From positions 372,001 to 436,000 of the forward strand of contig CANLEM010000005.1 in the NCBI GenBank assembly GCA_947489685.1: a stretch of 64,000 nucleotides of DNA, read 5' to 3'. A program made the position numbers and the translations under genes. Position 1 is the stretch's first letter; every line of letters starts with the position of its first letter. This stretch comes from an uncultured Aquimarina sp. GTDB taxonomy: Bacteria > Bacteroidota > Bacteroidia > Flavobacteriales > Flavobacteriaceae. Positions 63,259 to 64,000 of the stretch are shown piece after piece. The notes beneath the pieces were generated by a model that did no database searches, was not told the DNA's origin, and worked only from the letters and a program-made list of their open reading frames with translations.

Positions 63259-63292
63259 AAAAATGCACTCATAAAAAAATGAGTGCATTTTT
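63259..63292 (+). terminator. Terminator of the DUF4369 gene
   Basis: AAAAATGCACTCAT (63259-63272) pairs with ATGAGTGCATTTTT (63279-63292), then TT. Confidence 0.85.
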
Positions 63293-63354
63293 TATTATCA
63301 TATAGTTAGAGTCATATCTCATAACAACTACTAGACTAATTATTTTCTAAAACA

Positions 63355-63386
63355 AAAAAGCTCTGAATCAAGATTCAGAGCTTTTT
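63355..63386 (-). terminator. Terminator of tRNA-Thr
   Basis: AAAAAGCTCTGAATC (63355-63369) with GATTCAGAGCTTTTT (63372-63386). On the minus strand it lies directly past the tRNA 3' end. Confidence 0.85.
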
Positions 63387-63391
63387 CAAAG

Positions 63392-63465
63392 AGCCGATAG
63401 AGGGACTCGAACCCACGACCTGCTGATTACAAATCAGCTGCTCTAGCCAGCTGAGCTATATCGGC
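63392..63465 (-). tRNA. tRNA-Thr, anticodon TGT
   Basis: A 74-nt cloverleaf read on the minus strand. Acceptor arms GCCGATA (5') and TATCGGC (3') pair, the D arm contains AGCTCAGCTGGCTAGAGC, the anticodon arm GCTGA-TTTGTAA-TCAGC gives anticodon TGT (ACA codons), and the T arm has GGTTCGAGTCC. No CCA is encoded; the discriminator base is T. Confidence 0.97.
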
Positions 63466-63525
63466 AAAAGCGGTTGCAAATATAATTTCTACAATCATAT
63501 TTACAAACACTTTTTATAAAAAAAA

Positions 63526-63792
63526 TTATAATGCATTTACTTTATCTATCAAAGCTTGTGCTGTGTTCTCTAAATCAGTGCGAATAGCTTTAAAATGTTT
63601 AGAAGAATTTTCTACATTTCTTTCGTTAACTCTTTCTATAAACCCATCAAAAGAGGTAATTGCCTCATCAATAATTGCTTCTCCGGCTTTATTATCCTTA
63701 CCAGGGTTATCTAGTTCCCAAACATATACTTCTTCGATAATATCTCCTAATACGTAGTTGATATCCTTTTTAAGATCTCTTTTATTTGCCAT
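63526..63792 (-). CDS. Small conserved helical protein
   Basis: An 88-residue protein without signal or membrane segment, predicted wholly helical: MANKRDLKKDINYVLGDIIE, then VYVWELDNPGKDNKAGEAII. It resembles small conserved flavobacterial proteins of unknown role. It lies between tRNA-Thr and the bcp-like gene on the same strand. Confidence 0.75.
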   Translation of the reverse strand: MANKRDLKKDINYVLGDIIEEVYVWELDNPGKDNKAGEAIIDEAITSFDGFIERVNERNVENSSKHFKAIRTDLENTAQALIDKVNAL

Positions 63793-63827
63793 ATCATATT
63801 TATTTTATACAAAATTACTATTTTCTG

Positions 63828-64000
63828 TTAAATCGCGGTCAATTCTTTTATTTTAGTCATTGCCTGGTTTAAATGGTTAGCAGCACTCATGCTATTAAAT
63901 TTTAGCCGAATTACTCCTTCTTTGTCCACTACATAAGTTTCTCTTCCTGGTAGTAGTCCCAATAAGCTGGGTTTTACACCAAAAAGTTTTCTAAGCTTAC
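63828..64000 (-). CDS. bcp: Peroxiredoxin, PrxQ/BCP type (3' part only)
   Basis: The last 56 codons of a gene that continues beyond the window edge. The translation reads LRKLFGVKPSLLGLLPGRET, then YVVDKEGVIRLKFNSMSAAN to the C-terminus ELTAI. The Gly-Arg-x-Thr-Tyr-Val-x-Asp-Lys-x-Gly-Val pattern is that of the C-terminal half of PrxQ/BCP peroxiredoxins. The catalytic Cys would lie outside the window. Confidence 0.85.
   Translation of the reverse strand, partial: KLRKLFGVKPSLLGLLPGRETYVVDKEGVIRLKFNSMSAANHLNQAMTKIKELTAI

Overview
The window is a compact, AT-rich piece of a Bacteroidota chromosome, almost certainly a marine member of the Flavobacteriaceae (an Aquimarina-like genome fits, but genus is inference). 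The case rests on gene content: the nusB-DUF1573-yajC block, a PUR/DUF3276 protein, outer-membrane receptors with an N-terminal carboxypeptidase-regulatory-like domain, a T9SS-type sorting domain, a Bacteroidota-type double-glycine RiPP leader, exported proteins ending their signal with ...AQ/GQ or SC, near absence of Shine-Dalgarno sequences, and -7 boxes of the TAnnTTTG kind. No phage, insertion sequence, CRISPR array or rRNA operon was seen. There is one tRNA, Thr(TGT), near the right edge.

Layout. 0-10 kb: an outer-membrane protein; the minus-strand operon nusB, DUF1573 lipoprotein, yajC; a Leu/Glu-type dehydrogenase divergent from an ABC exporter; PUR protein; an exported M14 peptidase; and an overlapping pair of a MEST-like alpha/beta hydrolase and an Mpo1-like membrane protein. 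10-14 kb: thioredoxin-fold protein, acetyltransferase, DinB/YfiT protein, exported unknown, cyclophilin-FKBP fusion. 14-20.2 kb, the most unusual part: ECF sigma factor and single-pass TPR anti-sigma-like protein on the minus strand; divergent from them two paralogous small exported proteins flanking an exported, membrane-anchored TPR-CHAT (caspase-like) protease; then an orphan cysteine-rich lanthipeptide-type precursor. 20-33 kb: conserved housekeeping genes for recombination (recQ), envelope synthesis (kdsD, tatC, lptB, pssA, lnt), ABC-F, a LolD/MacB-type ATPase and a sodium symporter. 33-51 kb: two outer-membrane receptor-like barrels, fabH, a standalone T9SS-type domain, a NarL-type two-component system with a TPR kinase, a TetR-AarF pair, htpG with a possible sigma-54-type promoter, a membrane-anchored LuxR regulator beside the second barrel, and an exported S9 peptidase. 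51-64 kb: lipoproteins, an astacin-like metalloprotease, a DUF3052-like/DoxX/AlkB cluster, an AraC regulator, S1/P1 nuclease, an alpha/beta hydrolase-HAD-M61 peptidase run, a DUF819 transporter-like protein, a DUF4369 lipoprotein, tRNA-Thr, a small conserved protein and a truncated bcp-type peroxiredoxin.

How the genes work together. Much of the window serves the envelope: lipoprotein acylation (Lnt), LPS export and Kdo synthesis (LptB, KdsD), phosphatidylserine synthesis, Tat and Sec accessory functions, large receptors and several exported hydrolases. The 14-20 kb cluster can be read as a transmembrane signalling module in which an exported caspase-like protease, its small co-encoded partners and an ECF sigma/anti-sigma pair form one circuit. 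That reading is inference, drawn from gene order, predicted topology, conserved motifs and a duplicated leader that seems to carry a remnant of the sigma gene start.
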